Part shown: positions 8,073 to 17,645 of the stretch, in pieces
How the letters are laid out: every line of letters starts with the position of its first letter
Position numbering within the stretch: position 1 is the stretch's first letter
Assembly: GCF_900141765.1 (NCBI RefSeq)
Contig: NZ_FSRK01000002.1
Location: 372,001 to 436,000, forward strand
From: Epilithonimonas zeae
Lineage (GTDB): Bacteria; Bacteroidota; Bacteroidia; Flavobacteriales; Weeksellaceae
Length of the DNA: 64,000 bases
Direction of reading: 5' to 3'
Notes under the pieces: model-generated
The model's input: the letters and a program-made list of their open reading frames with translations, nothing else
What the model was told of the DNA's origin: nothing
Database searches by the model: none
Translations under genes and position numbers: made by a program

Positions 8073-9452
8073 ATGGAAAATTTTTTAAATAACATTCTAA
8101 AAGAACATCAAATTGAGAGGAATAAAATAGTTGATGCAACGATTTTAAAATTGATGCACAATGCAAAAGTGTCAGAATTATCTCAATCAATTACAGATTT
8201 AAAATCCCAAATCCTACAAATTTTCAATATGAATAAAGCTAAAGAAGAATTCAAAGAAGCACAAATCTATATTCCAAATGCCAATGCCAAAAAGGAATAT
8301 GTTTTTACATTTGATAGGTCTTCCTTTCCTTTGATTAAGATTAATGATATTAAAAATCTGGATCAGGTCGGACTTCAGTTTGACGCAGAAAAAGCCTGTA
8401 TTTTTGGTACTCCAACCAATGCAGACCAAATCGATATTGTGATTGAATTCTTTAATATTGAGGATGAAAATCTGGAAATAGAAATCAAAACTATTCCTTT
8501 CATCGTCAATGCAGACCCAAAAGACCTTTGGCTAAATAAATCAAGTCCTATAGACAGCCGTTTTCCAAAAGAAGAAAACTTGACTTATTCTTCTCAATTT
8601 TTGGATAAAAAAGTTGTGGTGGCTTCCAAAAGAGGAAGGTCTCACGCACACGAGGGAACTTTTCGCGATGATGATTTTTTAGTGAAAATTCTTCCTGATG
8701 ATTGGGCTGTTGTCACAGTTGCTGATGGAGCAGGATCTGCAAAATTTGCCCGAGCAGGGTCAAAATTTGTAACCGAACATATCGTAGAAAGTTTTAATAA
8801 AGAAACTTTTTTACAGAGTTTATCATCAGAAGTATTGAGTTATTTCGATGTTCAATCAGCTAATGATATAAAAATAAAAAATAAAACATTCATCGTGAAT
8901 AGTCTTTACAAAAATGTAAAACAACTTCACGAAGCTTTAAACCAATTCGCAGATTCTGAAGAAATCAATATCAAAGACCTTCATACGACTTTAATCTTTG
9001 TTTTAGTTAAGAAATTTGATTTTGGTTATGTTGTTCTTTCATTTGGCGTTGGCGATTGTCCAATCAATGTCATTGATGAAAACGAGGGAAGTGTAAAACT
9101 TCTGAATTTTCTGGATGTTGGAGAGTTCAGTGGTGGAACAAGATTTATCACAATGTCTGACATTTTCAGCAGGCCAGATATGGCAGACCGATTTGGAATC
9201 AATTGTTTCAATGATTTCTCAAAATTAATTCTGATGACAGACGGAATCTATGATCCGAAATTTGTCGTGGAAAGTAAATTAGAGAATTTAGAAAGCTGGA
9301 AAAATTTCCTCAGAGATTTGGATGGCGAAAATGAAGATCAAATAAAAGTGGATTTTGCAGAAGATCAGAATATCGAAAGTCAATTATCTGACTGGATGGA
9401 TTTCTGGAGCAAAGGCAATCACGACGATAGAACATTAGCTATAATTTATTAA
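8073..9452 (+). CDS. PP2C-type protein phosphatase of the TerY-P triad
   Basis: 459 aa. The C-terminal about 260 residues form a PP2C-like phosphatase domain with the metal-binding signatures TVADGAGSAKFARAGS near residue 214, a later MTDGIYDPKF near 387 and DDRTLAIIY at the extreme C-terminus. The N-terminal about 170 residues are not catalytic. They look like a helical segment followed by a beta-rich domain (around QVGLQFDAEKACIFGTPTNA) that may be Ig-like. In the TerY-P triad such phosphatases reverse phosphorylation by the partner kinase. Placed 2 bp after TerY copy 3 and 4 bp before the kinase, which supports a joint complex. Confidence 0.9.
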   Translation: MENFLNNILKEHQIERNKIVDATILKLMHNAKVSELSQSITDLKSQILQIFNMNKAKEEFKEAQIYIPNANAKKEYVFTFDRSSFPLIKINDIKNLDQVGLQFDAEKACIFGTPTNADQIDIVIEFFNIEDENLEIEIKTIPFIVNADPKDLWLNKSSPIDSRFPKEENLTYSSQFLDKKVVVASKRGRSHAHEGTFRDDDFLVKILPDDWAVVTVADGAGSAKFARAGSKFVTEHIVESFNKETFLQSLSSEVLSYFDVQSANDIKIKNKTFIVNSLYKNVKQLHEALNQFADSEEINIKDLHTTLIFVLVKKFDFGYVVLSFGVGDCPINVIDENEGSVKLLNFLDVGEFSGGTRFITMSDIFSRPDMADRFGINCFNDFSKLILMTDGIYDPKFVVESKLENLESWKNFLRDLDGENEDQIKVDFAEDQNIESQLSDWMDFWSKGNHDDRTLAIIY

Positions 9453-9456
9453 GATT

Positions 9457-10968
9457 ATGAGTACAATCCGAGTTAATTCTATCATTGATCCATCAAAATC
9501 TTATGAGTATATAGACGATGGAAATCCGAAAAGAGGTGGTGTGAAAGATGTTTATTTTTCACCTGACCGAAAATATGTGGTTGCGTTTTTCCGAGATCCA
9601 CTGGATTTTAATCAAAAAGATAGAATCAAACGAATCGTTTCTCTTTATCTGGAAAACATCAAAAAGGGAAACAGTGCGGATTATTTCTTGGACGAGATTT
9701 TCCGTTGGCCTTCTGATGCTGTAGAAAAAAATGGAAAAATTGGGGTCATTGTTCCGATTTATAATTCCAAATTCTTCTTCAAAAAAGGCTATTCCAGAGA
9801 TGAAACGATTAAAGGCGGAGAGAAAGTAGGCAAATGGTTTACAACACCATCATTCCGAAATAATCAATATCCGTTAGCATTAGATAAATCCGAATTGGGA
9901 GATTGGTTGAGTTATTTTCAGATTGCAATCAATATTTCCCGAGGTGTGAAAAAAATGCACCAAATGGGATTGGCGCATTCGGATTTGTCGTATAATAATG
10001 TTTTGGTAGATCCGGTAACGAAATCAGCTACAATTATTGACATCGATGGACTTGTAGTTCCTGGATTATTTCCACCAGAAGTTATCGGGACAGCAGATTT
10101 TATTGCGCCTGAAGTTCTTAAAACCAAGCATTTACCACTTCAGGATTCTAATCGTATTTTACCTAATCAGAAAACCGATTTGCACGCATTAGCGGTTTTG
10201 ATCTATATGTATCTGCTCAGAAGACATCCTTTACGTGGCGGAAAAATTTGGGATTTGGATTCGGAAAGAGATGAGGTTTTATCGATGGGAGAGAAAGCAA
10301 TTTTCGTGGAAAGCTCTACTGATACGACCAATCGTGTAAAAGTAGATCATCTCAAAAAGTGGAATCTGTTTTGGGGCGATCCTCAGAAGATTCCATACAC
10401 AGTTACAGGACCTTATCTGTCAGAATTATTCAAAAGAGCTTTTGTCGACGGTTTGCATAATCCAATGTTGCGACCAATTGCTAACGAATGGGAAACCGCA
10501 TTGCTAAAAACCGTAGATTTGATCCAGCCTTGCAGCAACCCGAATTGTGATGAAAAATGGTATGTTTTTGATAATACATCGAAGCCGAGATGTCCGTTCT
10601 GCGGAACTCAACACAAAGGAACTTTGCCGGTTGTCGATTTGTATTTCAAATTCAAGGATAATGTCTGGAAACCTGAAAATCACAGATTAATGGTCTATCA
10701 CAACCAATATCTTTTCAAATGGCACGTTTCTAAGAAAGTCATCCGGAACGAAAGTTTGACAACTGAAGATAAAAAACCGGTTGGCTATTTTACTTTTCAT
10801 CAGAACAAATGGGTTTTGGTGAATCAAAGTTTGCCGGATATGAAAGATATAACAGAAAATAAACCAGTTCCCATCAACTCGATGGTAGAATTGACCGATG
10901 GAAAAAAAATAATGTTGTCCGATGAAGAAGGCGGACGATTAATGTACATAACTTTGACAAATAAATAA
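9457..10968 (+). CDS. Protein kinase-like protein with zinc ribbon, TerY-P triad
   Basis: 503 aa. The kinase-like domain spans about residues 25-300. The catalytic loop is HSDLSYNNVLVD near 173 and the metal-binding segment is IIDIDGL near 192, followed by GTADFIAPEVL and NQKTDLHALAVLIYMYL. The usual VAIK lysine is not evident: the corresponding strand reads YVVAFFR. HRD is HSD and DFG is replaced by DIDG. A zinc ribbon follows at about 357-380 (CSNPNCDEKW, CPFCG), then a beta-rich tail that may be FHA-like, given its place in these systems. The variant motifs are common in this family, so activity cannot be judged from them alone. Cytoplasmic. Confidence 0.88.
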   Translation: MSTIRVNSIIDPSKSYEYIDDGNPKRGGVKDVYFSPDRKYVVAFFRDPLDFNQKDRIKRIVSLYLENIKKGNSADYFLDEIFRWPSDAVEKNGKIGVIVPIYNSKFFFKKGYSRDETIKGGEKVGKWFTTPSFRNNQYPLALDKSELGDWLSYFQIAINISRGVKKMHQMGLAHSDLSYNNVLVDPVTKSATIIDIDGLVVPGLFPPEVIGTADFIAPEVLKTKHLPLQDSNRILPNQKTDLHALAVLIYMYLLRRHPLRGGKIWDLDSERDEVLSMGEKAIFVESSTDTTNRVKVDHLKKWNLFWGDPQKIPYTVTGPYLSELFKRAFVDGLHNPMLRPIANEWETALLKTVDLIQPCSNPNCDEKWYVFDNTSKPRCPFCGTQHKGTLPVVDLYFKFKDNVWKPENHRLMVYHNQYLFKWHVSKKVIRNESLTTEDKKPVGYFTFHQNKWVLVNQSLPDMKDITENKPVPINSMVELTDGKKIMLSDEEGGRLMYITLTNK

Positions 10969-10979
10969 TTAAAATAAAC

Positions 10980-11993
10980 ATGGAGAAGAGTATTATCGAT
11001 TTACATCCAGGTCTCGTAATAGGGTTTGCTATCGTGGTGATAGTAATGTTATTGCTGGATCTTGGAGTTTTTAACAAGAAAGCACACGAGGTGTCTTCCA
11101 AAGAAGCGACAATCTGGACCATTGTCTGGATTTCCCTATCAATGGTTTTTTCGGGTGTTGTGTATTGGGTTTTCAATCAGGATGTGGGCGGACACGCTTT
11201 GGCAATTGAAAAATTCACCCAGTTTCAGGCCGCTTATTGGATAGAAAAAGCGTTATCAGTCGATAATCTTTTTGTATTCATTCTCGTCTTCGGATTTTTC
11301 AAAGTTCCAAGACATCTGCATCACAAAGTCTTGTTTTGGGGGATTATTGGGGCGTTGATTTTCAGAGCGATTTTCATTTTCGCAGGTGTTGAATTGATTG
11401 AATTAACCTATTTGCCAGAGATGAACGTTTTCGGACATCCGGTTAAAATCAATGTTGTTATGACTCTTTTTGGATTATTTCTGGTCTATGCAGGAATCAA
11501 ATCCTGGGGCGGCGGAGACGATGACGATGAGCAGGATTATAGTGAAAGTGCCGGTGCAAAATTAATCAAAAGCTTCTGGAAAGTTTCAGATAACTACGAT
11601 GGAGACAAGTTCTTCACTGTACAAAACGGAATCAAAATGGCAACACCACTTTTGGTTGTTGTTGCGGTGATTGAGTTCACGGATGTATTGTTTGCAGTGG
11701 ATTCTATTCCGGCAATCTTTGCCATTTCAAAAGATCCATTTATTCTTTATACGTCTAACATTTTTGCGATTTTAGGATTGAGATCTTTGTATTTCTTGCT
11801 ATCCAACTTCATCCATATGTTCAGCAAATTACCTTATGGATTGGCTGTGATTTTGAGTTTCATTGGAGTGAAGATGTTGATTTCTCCTTGGTATCATATA
11901 TCGTCCCCAATTTCATTAGGAATTGTTGGCGGGATATTAATTTTATCAGTGCTGATTTCAATAATGTTTCCAGAGAAAGAAGAAGCAAAATAA
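10980..11993 (+). CDS. terC: TerC family integral membrane protein
   Basis: 337 aa with about 8-9 hydrophobic membrane segments. Family signatures are AAYWIEKALSVDNLFVFILV near residue 80-100 and VVAVIEFTDVLFAVDSIPAI near 220-240, both with acidic residues inside membrane helices. TerC is a polytopic membrane protein that binds TerD and related proteins, and related family members are involved in Mn2+ handling. An acidic loop (GGGDDDDEQDYSES) lies near residue 178. It is the last gene of the operon, 11 bp after the kinase, and a hairpin terminator follows. Confidence 0.93.
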   Translation: MEKSIIDLHPGLVIGFAIVVIVMLLLDLGVFNKKAHEVSSKEATIWTIVWISLSMVFSGVVYWVFNQDVGGHALAIEKFTQFQAAYWIEKALSVDNLFVFILVFGFFKVPRHLHHKVLFWGIIGALIFRAIFIFAGVELIELTYLPEMNVFGHPVKINVVMTLFGLFLVYAGIKSWGGGDDDDEQDYSESAGAKLIKSFWKVSDNYDGDKFFTVQNGIKMATPLLVVVAVIEFTDVLFAVDSIPAIFAISKDPFILYTSNIFAILGLRSLYFLLSNFIHMFSKLPYGLAVILSFIGVKMLISPWYHISSPISLGIVGGILILSVLISIMFPEKEEAK

Positions 11994-12032
11994 AATATTC
12001 AAAAAGCTAGGATTAGCTTCTGTATAAACAAT

Positions 12033-12067
12033 GAGAGTGGTATTAGATATCACTCTCGTTTATTTTT
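12033..12067 (+). terminator. Intrinsic terminator after terC / ter operon
   Basis: Stem GAGAGTG 12033-12039 pairs with CACTCTC 12051-12057, extended inside by further AT pairs, and is followed by GTTTATTTTT. It lies 40 bp after the terC stop. A smaller hairpin AAGCTA/TAGCTT lies just before it at 12004-12019. Confidence 0.75.
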
Positions 12068-12187
12068 ATGACCTATTATTTGTCAAAATCGGTAACTCAA
12101 AATTTCAATATTCTCATCATTCTTTTATTGCAAAACAATTGTCATATTATGTTAAAAACAATTTAAAACCAAATGGCTAATTTTTCG

Positions 12188-12195
12188 TAAATTTG
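12188..12195 (+). promoter_or_regulatory. -7 box of the pgi promoter
   Basis: TAAATTTG fits the Bacteroidetes -7 consensus TAnnTTTG and lies 53 bp before the pgi ATG. No clear TTTG -33 box is seen 19-21 bp upstream, so the -33 element is weak or different. The rest of the 255-bp gap is AT-rich with no other signal. Confidence 0.5.
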
Positions 12196-12248
12196 CAGGT
12201 CTTATAAGAATTTCTTGTAAGTTGATTTTAAATTTAAAACCTTAAAGA

Positions 12249-13892
12249 ATGTTACCAAAAATAAATCCTATTCAGACTTCCGCCTGGAAAGCTTTAGATC
12301 AACAATTTGCTAATAACGATTTTGAGTTGAGAACCTTGTTCCAGTATAACCCGAATCGTTTTCAGGAATTTTCATTAGAAACAGAAAATTATCTTTTTGA
12401 TTATTCTAAGAATTTGGTTGATTCTAAAACTTTGGATTTATTACTGAAATTGGCTGAAGAAACTCAGTTGAAAGAAGCTATTGGAAAAATGTTTTCTGGC
12501 GATAAAATCAATGAGACTGAAGGTAGAGCAGTTCTTCATACGGCTTTGAGAGATTTTTCTGATAAAGAAATTTTGGTTGACGGGGAAAATATCAAACCAG
12601 CAATCAAGAAAGTTCTGGATCATATGAAATCTTTTTCAGAATCAGTTATTTCTGGTTCTCACAAAGGTTTTACAGGTAAAGAGATTACAGATGTTGTCAA
12701 CGTAGGAATCGGTGGTTCTGACCTTGGACCGGTAATGGTTTGTTCGGCATTGAAGCATTTTAAAACAAGATTGAATGTTCATTTCGTTTCTAATGTAGAC
12801 GGAAATCATATGGTTGAGGTTGTTAAAGATCTTAATCCCGAAACAACTTTGTTCATTGTGGCTTCCAAAACTTTTACGACTCAGGAAACAATGACCAATG
12901 CCAATTCTGCAAAAGAATGGTTCCTGAAATCTGGTGCTAAAGATGAAGACGTTGCAAAACATTTCGTAGCATTATCAACTAATATCGAGGCTGTCAAAAA
13001 ATTTGGGATTGCGGAAGAAAATATCTTCGAATTTTGGGATTGGGTTGGCGGTCGTTATTCCCTTTGGAGTGCGATTGGACTGAGCATCGTTTTGTCTGTT
13101 GGTTATGAAAACTTTGAACAATTATTGAAAGGTGCAAACGATACAGACATTCATTTTCAAACTAAAGGTTTTAAGGAAAATATTCCTGTTTTGATGGGTG
13201 TTTTAGGTGTTTGGTACCGTAATTTTTATGCGGCAGGAACTTATGCGATTTTGCCTTATTCTCAGTATCTTGACCGTTTTTCAGCTTATCTTCAGCAAGG
13301 TGATATGGAAAGTAACGGTAAATCTGTAGACAGAAATGGCGAGTTTGTAACTTATGAAACAGGACCAATCATTTGGGGAGAACCTGGAACCAATGGTCAG
13401 CACGCGTTTTATCAATTGATTCATCAGGGAACAGAATTGATTCCTGCAGATTTCATCGCTTATGCAAAATCTCCTAATGAAGTAGGTGAGCATCAGGATA
13501 TTCTTTTAGCTAATTATTTTGCACAGACAGAAGCTTTGGCTTTTGGTAAAACAGAAGATGAGGTTTTTGCTGAATTAAAATCATCTGGCAAATCTGAGGA
13601 AGAAACAGAATTCCTATTGCCTTATAAAGTTTTTGCAGGAAATACACCGACGAACTCTTTCTTGTTTAAAGAATTGACGCCGTTTTCATTAGGACAGTTG
13701 ATTGCTTTGTATGAGCACAAGATTTTTGTTCAAGGTGTGATCTGGAATGTTTTCAGTTTTGACCAATTTGGTGTTGAATTAGGAAAAGTCCTGGCAGGAA
13801 AAATCCTTCCGGAATTGGATGCTGAAGGTCAAGTTGAAACACACGACAGCTCTACAAACGGATTGATCAATTTCTATAAATCTAACCGATAA
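12249..13892 (+). CDS. pgi: Glucose-6-phosphate isomerase
   Basis: 547 aa, the length of the bacterial long-form enzyme. It interconverts glucose 6-phosphate and fructose 6-phosphate in glycolysis and gluconeogenesis, in the cytoplasm. Signatures: [15 protein letters not shown] near residue 148, [14 protein letters not shown] near 203, the [17 protein letters not shown] phosphosugar-isomerase signature near 265, [19 protein letters not shown] near 377 and [20 protein letters not shown] near 490. Single gene with its own promoter and terminator. Confidence 0.98.
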   Translation: MLPKINPIQTSAWKALDQQFANNDFELRTLFQYNPNRFQEFSLETENYLFDYSKNLVDSKTLDLLLKLAEETQLKEAIGKMFSGDKINETEGRAVLHTALRDFSDKEILVDGENIKPAIKKVLDHMKSFSESVISGSHKGFTGKEITDVVNVGIGGSDLGPVMVCSALKHFKTRLNVHFVSNVDGNHMVEVVKDLNPETTLFIVASKTFTTQETMTNANSAKEWFLKSGAKDEDVAKHFVALSTNIEAVKKFGIAEENIFEFWDWVGGRYSLWSAIGLSIVLSVGYENFEQLLKGANDTDIHFQTKGFKENIPVLMGVLGVWYRNFYAAGTYAILPYSQYLDRFSAYLQQGDMESNGKSVDRNGEFVTYETGPIIWGEPGTNGQHAFYQLIHQGTELIPADFIAYAKSPNEVGEHQDILLANYFAQTEALAFGKTEDEVFAELKSSGKSEEETEFLLPYKVFAGNTPTNSFLFKELTPFSLGQLIALYEHKIFVQGVIWNVFSFDQFGVELGKVLAGKILPELDAEGQVETHDSSTNGLINFYKSNR

Positions 13893-13902
13893 AATATAAA
13901 GG

Positions 13903-13937
13903 TGAAGTGTTGGGAAAGGAACATTTCATTTTTTTTC
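13903..13937 (+). terminator. Intrinsic terminator after pgi
   Basis: Stem TGAAGTGTT 13903-13911 pairs with AACATTTCA 13920-13928 (one G-U pair), loop of 8, followed by a run of nine T. Confidence 0.75.
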
Positions 13938-13969
13938 AAAATAAATCTAAAAAGTAAAAAGAAAGAAAA

Positions 13970-14854
13970 ATGGCACAAATTCTAGATGGACTGAAGGTCT
14001 CAAAAGAAGTAAAGGCTGAAATTAAGCAAGAGGTTGAAAAAATTCTTGCCAACAATAGAAGAGCGCCACATTTGGTTGCGATTCTGGTTGGTAACAATGG
14101 TGCGAGCAAAGCTTATGTCAACAGCAAAGTGAAAGATTGTGAGGAAGTTGGATTCAGTTCTTCATTGATTAAATTTCCGAGTACGGTTTCAGAGTCGGAA
14201 TTGTTGGAAAAGATTGATGAGTTGAATAAATCAAAAGCTGTAGACGGTTTCATCGTTCAATTGCCTTTGCCAAAACAGATTGACCAGGAGAAAATCATTA
14301 TGGCGATCGATCCGAGAAAAGATGTGGATGGTTTCCATCCGGAGAATTTCGGGAAAATGGCTTTGGAAATGGATACTTTCCTGCCGGCAACACCATTTGG
14401 AATATTGACATTATTGGAGCGATATAATATCGAAACCAAAGGTAAGAACTGTGTAATCATCGGTAGAAGCAGAATTGTGGGGAAACCAATGAGTATTTTG
14501 ATGGGAAGAAAAGATTTCCCCGGAAACTCTACAGTTACGCTAACACACTCTTACACAGAACATATAGAAGAATATACAAAACAGGCCGACATTGTGATAA
14601 CGGCTTTAGGTGACCCGAATTTCTTAAAGAAAGAAATGATCAAAGAAGGTGCAGTTATCGTAGATGTTGGGATTACAAGAGTAGATGATAACTCTGAAAA
14701 AGGGTATCATCTTGCGGGTGATGTGGATTTTGACAGCTGTGCAGAAAAAGCTAGTTGGATCACGCCAGTTCCGGGAGGAGTTGGGCCAATGACGCGAGCA
14801 ATGCTGATGAAAAATACAATCATTGCCTATAAAACGTCAGTTTATAATGACTAA
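13970..14854 (+). CDS. folD: Bifunctional methylenetetrahydrofolate dehydrogenase/cyclohydrolase
   Basis: 294 aa, normal FolD length. It converts 5,10-methylene-THF to 5,10-methenyl-THF and on to 10-formyl-THF (NADP-dependent), cytoplasmic. Signatures: the substrate site YVNSKVKDCEEVGF with catalytic Lys near residue 53, DGFIVQLPLPKQID near 95, KDVDGFHPENFG, the dinucleotide-binding CVIIGRSRIVGKPMSIL near 163, and GGVGPMTRAMLMKNT near the end. Its stop overlaps the queE start by 8 bp, suggesting coupled translation of two pterin-related one-carbon and tRNA-modification genes. Confidence 0.98.
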   Translation: MAQILDGLKVSKEVKAEIKQEVEKILANNRRAPHLVAILVGNNGASKAYVNSKVKDCEEVGFSSSLIKFPSTVSESELLEKIDELNKSKAVDGFIVQLPLPKQIDQEKIIMAIDPRKDVDGFHPENFGKMALEMDTFLPATPFGILTLLERYNIETKGKNCVIIGRSRIVGKPMSILMGRKDFPGNSTVTLTHSYTEHIEEYTKQADIVITALGDPNFLKKEMIKEGAVIVDVGITRVDDNSEKGYHLAGDVDFDSCAEKASWITPVPGGVGPMTRAMLMKNTIIAYKTSVYND

Positions 14855-15479
14855 GGAAGAAGAAGATATTTTATTAAAAGAAGGTAAAATGCTCCCTGTA
14901 ATGGAGCATTTTTACACTATTCAGGGAGAAGGATTTCACGCAGGGAAAGCAGCCTATTTCATTCGTTTGGGCGGATGCGATGTGGGTTGCCATTGGTGTG
15001 ATGTGAAGGAGAGTTGGGATCCAACCCTACATCCGTTGATGAATACGGAAGAAATTGCAGAAACGGCAGCCAAGTATTGTAAGACGATTGTTCTGACAGG
15101 AGGAGAACCTCTGATGTGGAATCTTGAAATCTTAACTTCGAAGTTAAAAGAGTTGGGTTGCACTATTCATATTGAAACTTCAGGAGCTTATCCTATGAGT
15201 GGACATCTGGATTGGATTACATTGTCGCCTAAAAAAACAGGACTTCCGTTAGCCGATATTTATAAGGAGGCGAGTGAGTTGAAAATGATTATTTTCAATC
15301 AAAACGATTTTAAATTTGCTCAGGAACAAGGCGAAAAAGTGAATGATGACTGTGTACTTTATCTTCAAAGTGAATGGAGCAAACGTGATGCGATGTATCC
15401 AAAAATAACAGATTTTATTTTAGAAAATCCAACATGGAGATCTTCTATCCAAACGCATAAATATCTGAATATTCCTTAA
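14847..15479 (+). CDS. queE: 7-carboxy-7-deazaguanine synthase
   Basis: 210 aa radical-SAM enzyme that turns 6-carboxytetrahydropterin into 7-carboxy-7-deazaguanine on the queuosine pathway. The cluster-binding motif is GGCDVGCHWCD, spacing CX3CX2C, near residue 45, as in one known QueE subgroup. FYTIQGEGFHAGK precedes it, VLTGGEPLMW is the SAM-binding GGE(P) motif, and ETSGAYP and SPKK follow. The frame is open upstream to 14823. ATG 14847 gives MTKEEEDILLKEG and an 8-bp overlap with folD; ATG 14889 (MLPVMEHFYTIQGE) is also possible. Confidence 0.95.
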   Translation: MTKEEEDILLKEGKMLPVMEHFYTIQGEGFHAGKAAYFIRLGGCDVGCHWCDVKESWDPTLHPLMNTEEIAETAAKYCKTIVLTGGEPLMWNLEILTSKLKELGCTIHIETSGAYPMSGHLDWITLSPKKTGLPLADIYKEASELKMIIFNQNDFKFAQEQGEKVNDDCVLYLQSEWSKRDAMYPKITDFILENPTWRSSIQTHKYLNIP

Positions 15480-15488
15480 ATTTGATTT

Positions 15489-16859
15489 ATGCAGAGACTC
15501 CGATATTCCCGATATTTCAAAGCATTTGTGATTTTACTGGATATGATTCTGGTATCATCAGTATTTGTAATTTACTATTGGAGGAATTTTGAGGTTAAGT
15601 ATGATTCGGATTCGCTGGAGCAGAATATTTTATCAATTTTAGTATTGTGTTTCTTTTGGTTGCTACTAAGCGGAAGAACAAGACTTTACCATATTCCCAG
15701 AAACGTAACGTACACGATTTATCTGGAACGGATTTTTGTCCACGTTTTTTTCTTCTTTATTGGCGTTGTGATGCTTGGGAAAGTTAGTCAGAATGATTTC
15801 CTCAAAACAGAACGATTTTATCTGGCTGGGATTTTGTTGCTTGTAGTAATACCGATTAAAAGTTTCATCTATTTTCTTTTGAAATATATCAGGAGTAAAG
15901 GTATTAATCACAGAAACGTGATGTTTATAGAAGAGGGAACTTCTTCTAATGTACTTAGAGATATCATCAATCAGAGAAAAGATTATGGATATAGAATCTA
16001 CGATTATCCGCAAGGAAATTACGATTTATCCAACATGGTAGAATTCTGGAAAGACAATGGAATTCATACCATCTTTTTGCCGTCAGAACATTGTTTGGAT
16101 AAGCAGTTTGAGAATGATCTTTTCCGTCAGGCAGAACTTAATAAAGTGAAAATCTCTTTAGTTCCTAATATTATTCAGAATCAGTTTTTTGAGTATGAAT
16201 TCAATTATATAGAAACAGTTCCTGTATTATCACAGGCAAAATATCCATTGGATTTTTTTACCAATGCCAGTGTTAAAAGACTTTTCGATATTTTATTTTC
16301 GTCGATTGTTTTGATTGGAATTTGCTCTTGGCTTTTCCCGTTAATCATTTTATTAATAAAAATGGATGGATCCAAAGGATCAGCATTTTTTGTCCAGAAA
16401 AGATATGGCTATCACGACGAAGTTTTTAATTGTTTGAAATTCAGAACAATGAGGTCTGAAGATAATAAAGCTCAAAGTACAACTGCCGTAGATGACAAAA
16501 GAATCACTAAGGTTGGAAAATTCTTAAGAAAAACCAGCTTGGATGAGATGCCACAATTCATCAATGTGCTGATGGGCGATATGACTGTTGTAGGACCAAG
16601 ACCTCATATGCTTTTGGTAGATGATTTTTACAAACCCAAAATCAGCAGATATAGCCTCAGAAGTATGGTAAAACCCGGAATTACTGGACTGGCACAAGTC
16701 AGCGGTTTGAGAGGAGATGAGGGTGATATGAATATCGGAATGAAAAAAAGAATCCTTGCAGACTCATTTTATGTGAGAAACTGGAGTTTTAGTATGGATA
16801 TTGTAATCATTCTCAAAACAATGTTTTTAGTAATCATTGGTGACAAAAATGCACGGTGA
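15489..16859 (+). CDS. Undecaprenyl-phosphate sugar phosphotransferase (exopolysaccharide)
   Basis: 456 aa polyprenyl-phosphate sugar-1-phosphate transferase of the WcaJ/CapM type. There are about four N-terminal membrane helices, a CoA-binding-like middle domain, a fifth membrane segment around LFDILFSSIVLIGICSWLF, and a C-terminal catalytic domain with FVQKRYGYHDEVFNCLKFRTM-type signature split around residue 300, SLDEMPQFINVLMGDM, VVGPRPH and KPGITGLAQVSGLRG. It starts polysaccharide repeat-unit assembly on the inner membrane lipid carrier. No other polysaccharide genes are adjacent. Sugar specificity cannot be read from sequence. Confidence 0.9.
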   Translation: MQRLRYSRYFKAFVILLDMILVSSVFVIYYWRNFEVKYDSDSLEQNILSILVLCFFWLLLSGRTRLYHIPRNVTYTIYLERIFVHVFFFFIGVVMLGKVSQNDFLKTERFYLAGILLLVVIPIKSFIYFLLKYIRSKGINHRNVMFIEEGTSSNVLRDIINQRKDYGYRIYDYPQGNYDLSNMVEFWKDNGIHTIFLPSEHCLDKQFENDLFRQAELNKVKISLVPNIIQNQFFEYEFNYIETVPVLSQAKYPLDFFTNASVKRLFDILFSSIVLIGICSWLFPLIILLIKMDGSKGSAFFVQKRYGYHDEVFNCLKFRTMRSEDNKAQSTTAVDDKRITKVGKFLRKTSLDEMPQFINVLMGDMTVVGPRPHMLLVDDFYKPKISRYSLRSMVKPGITGLAQVSGLRGDEGDMNIGMKKRILADSFYVRNWSFSMDIVIILKTMFLVIIGDKNAR

Positions 16860-16892
16860 TATTAATAATAAGAAAAGCACTAATTTAGCCGT

Positions 16893-17645
16893 ATGGTAAA
16901 ACGATTTTTTGAATCTATTGGAGAATATTTCATGCTGTTGGGAAAAGTCTTGAGCAAACCCCAAAAGAGAAATGTTTATATGAAACTTTTGGTGAGAGAA
17001 TTTTACGATCTTGGAGTTAACTCTTTCGGATTGGTACTATTTACATCATTTTTCGTGGGAGCCGTTGTTGCTATTCAGATGTTCAATAACTTCGATGCTT
17101 CATCATTCCCCATTCCTAATAGTTTTGTAGGCTATGCAACAAAAGTGGTTTTGATTCTAGAATTTTCGCCAACTATTATTTCGGTAATTCTTGCTGGGAA
17201 AGTAGGCTCTTATATCGCATCCAGTATTGGAACAATGCGTGTAACGGAACAGATTGATGCTCTTGATATTATGGGTGTTAACTCACCGAATTTCCTGATT
17301 TTGCCAAAAATTGTAGCGAGTGTGGTTTTCAATCCTATTCTGATTGCAATTAGTATTGTAATTGGGATTTATGGAGGATACATTGCAGGAGTTGCTACCG
17401 GAAGCTGGACAAAAGCAGATTATATCACCGGAATCCAAATGTATATGCCATCTTATTTTATTTGGTATGCCTTTATGAAAACAGCAGCTTTCGCCTTTTT
17501 AATTGCAACTATTCCTGCTTATTTTGGATACAACGTAAAAGGAGGTTCTTTGGAAGTTGGACGGGCAAGTACACAAGCGGTGGTTTGGACGATGATTTCT
17601 GTAATCATCATGAATTTATTATTAACCCAAATGTTCCTGAGCTAA
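16893..17645 (+). CDS. mlaE: MlaE-type ABC transporter permease
   Basis: 250 aa, the normal MlaE size, with about five to six membrane segments. The family signature LEFSPTIISVILAGKVGSYI followed by GTMRVTEQIDAL is present near residues 90-125. MlaE is the inner-membrane permease of the phospholipid transport system that maintains outer-membrane lipid asymmetry. Its stop overlaps the MlaF start (TAATG), so the two are coupled. No MlaD-type MCE protein is encoded next to it here. The gene symbol is by homology to the E. coli system; substrate is inferred. Confidence 0.9.
   Translation: MVKRFFESIGEYFMLLGKVLSKPQKRNVYMKLLVREFYDLGVNSFGLVLFTSFFVGAVVAIQMFNNFDASSFPIPNSFVGYATKVVLILEFSPTIISVILAGKVGSYIASSIGTMRVTEQIDALDIMGVNSPNFLILPKIVASVVFNPILIAISIVIGIYGGYIAGVATGSWTKADYITGIQMYMPSYFIWYAFMKTAAFAFLIATIPAYFGYNVKGGSLEVGRASTQAVVWTMISVIIMNLLLTQMFLS

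Noticed and set aside
12004-12019. AAGCTA/TAGCTT hairpin as a terminator
   Set aside because: Only 6 bp, weak, and no T run follows; the longer hairpin at 12033 is the better terminator.
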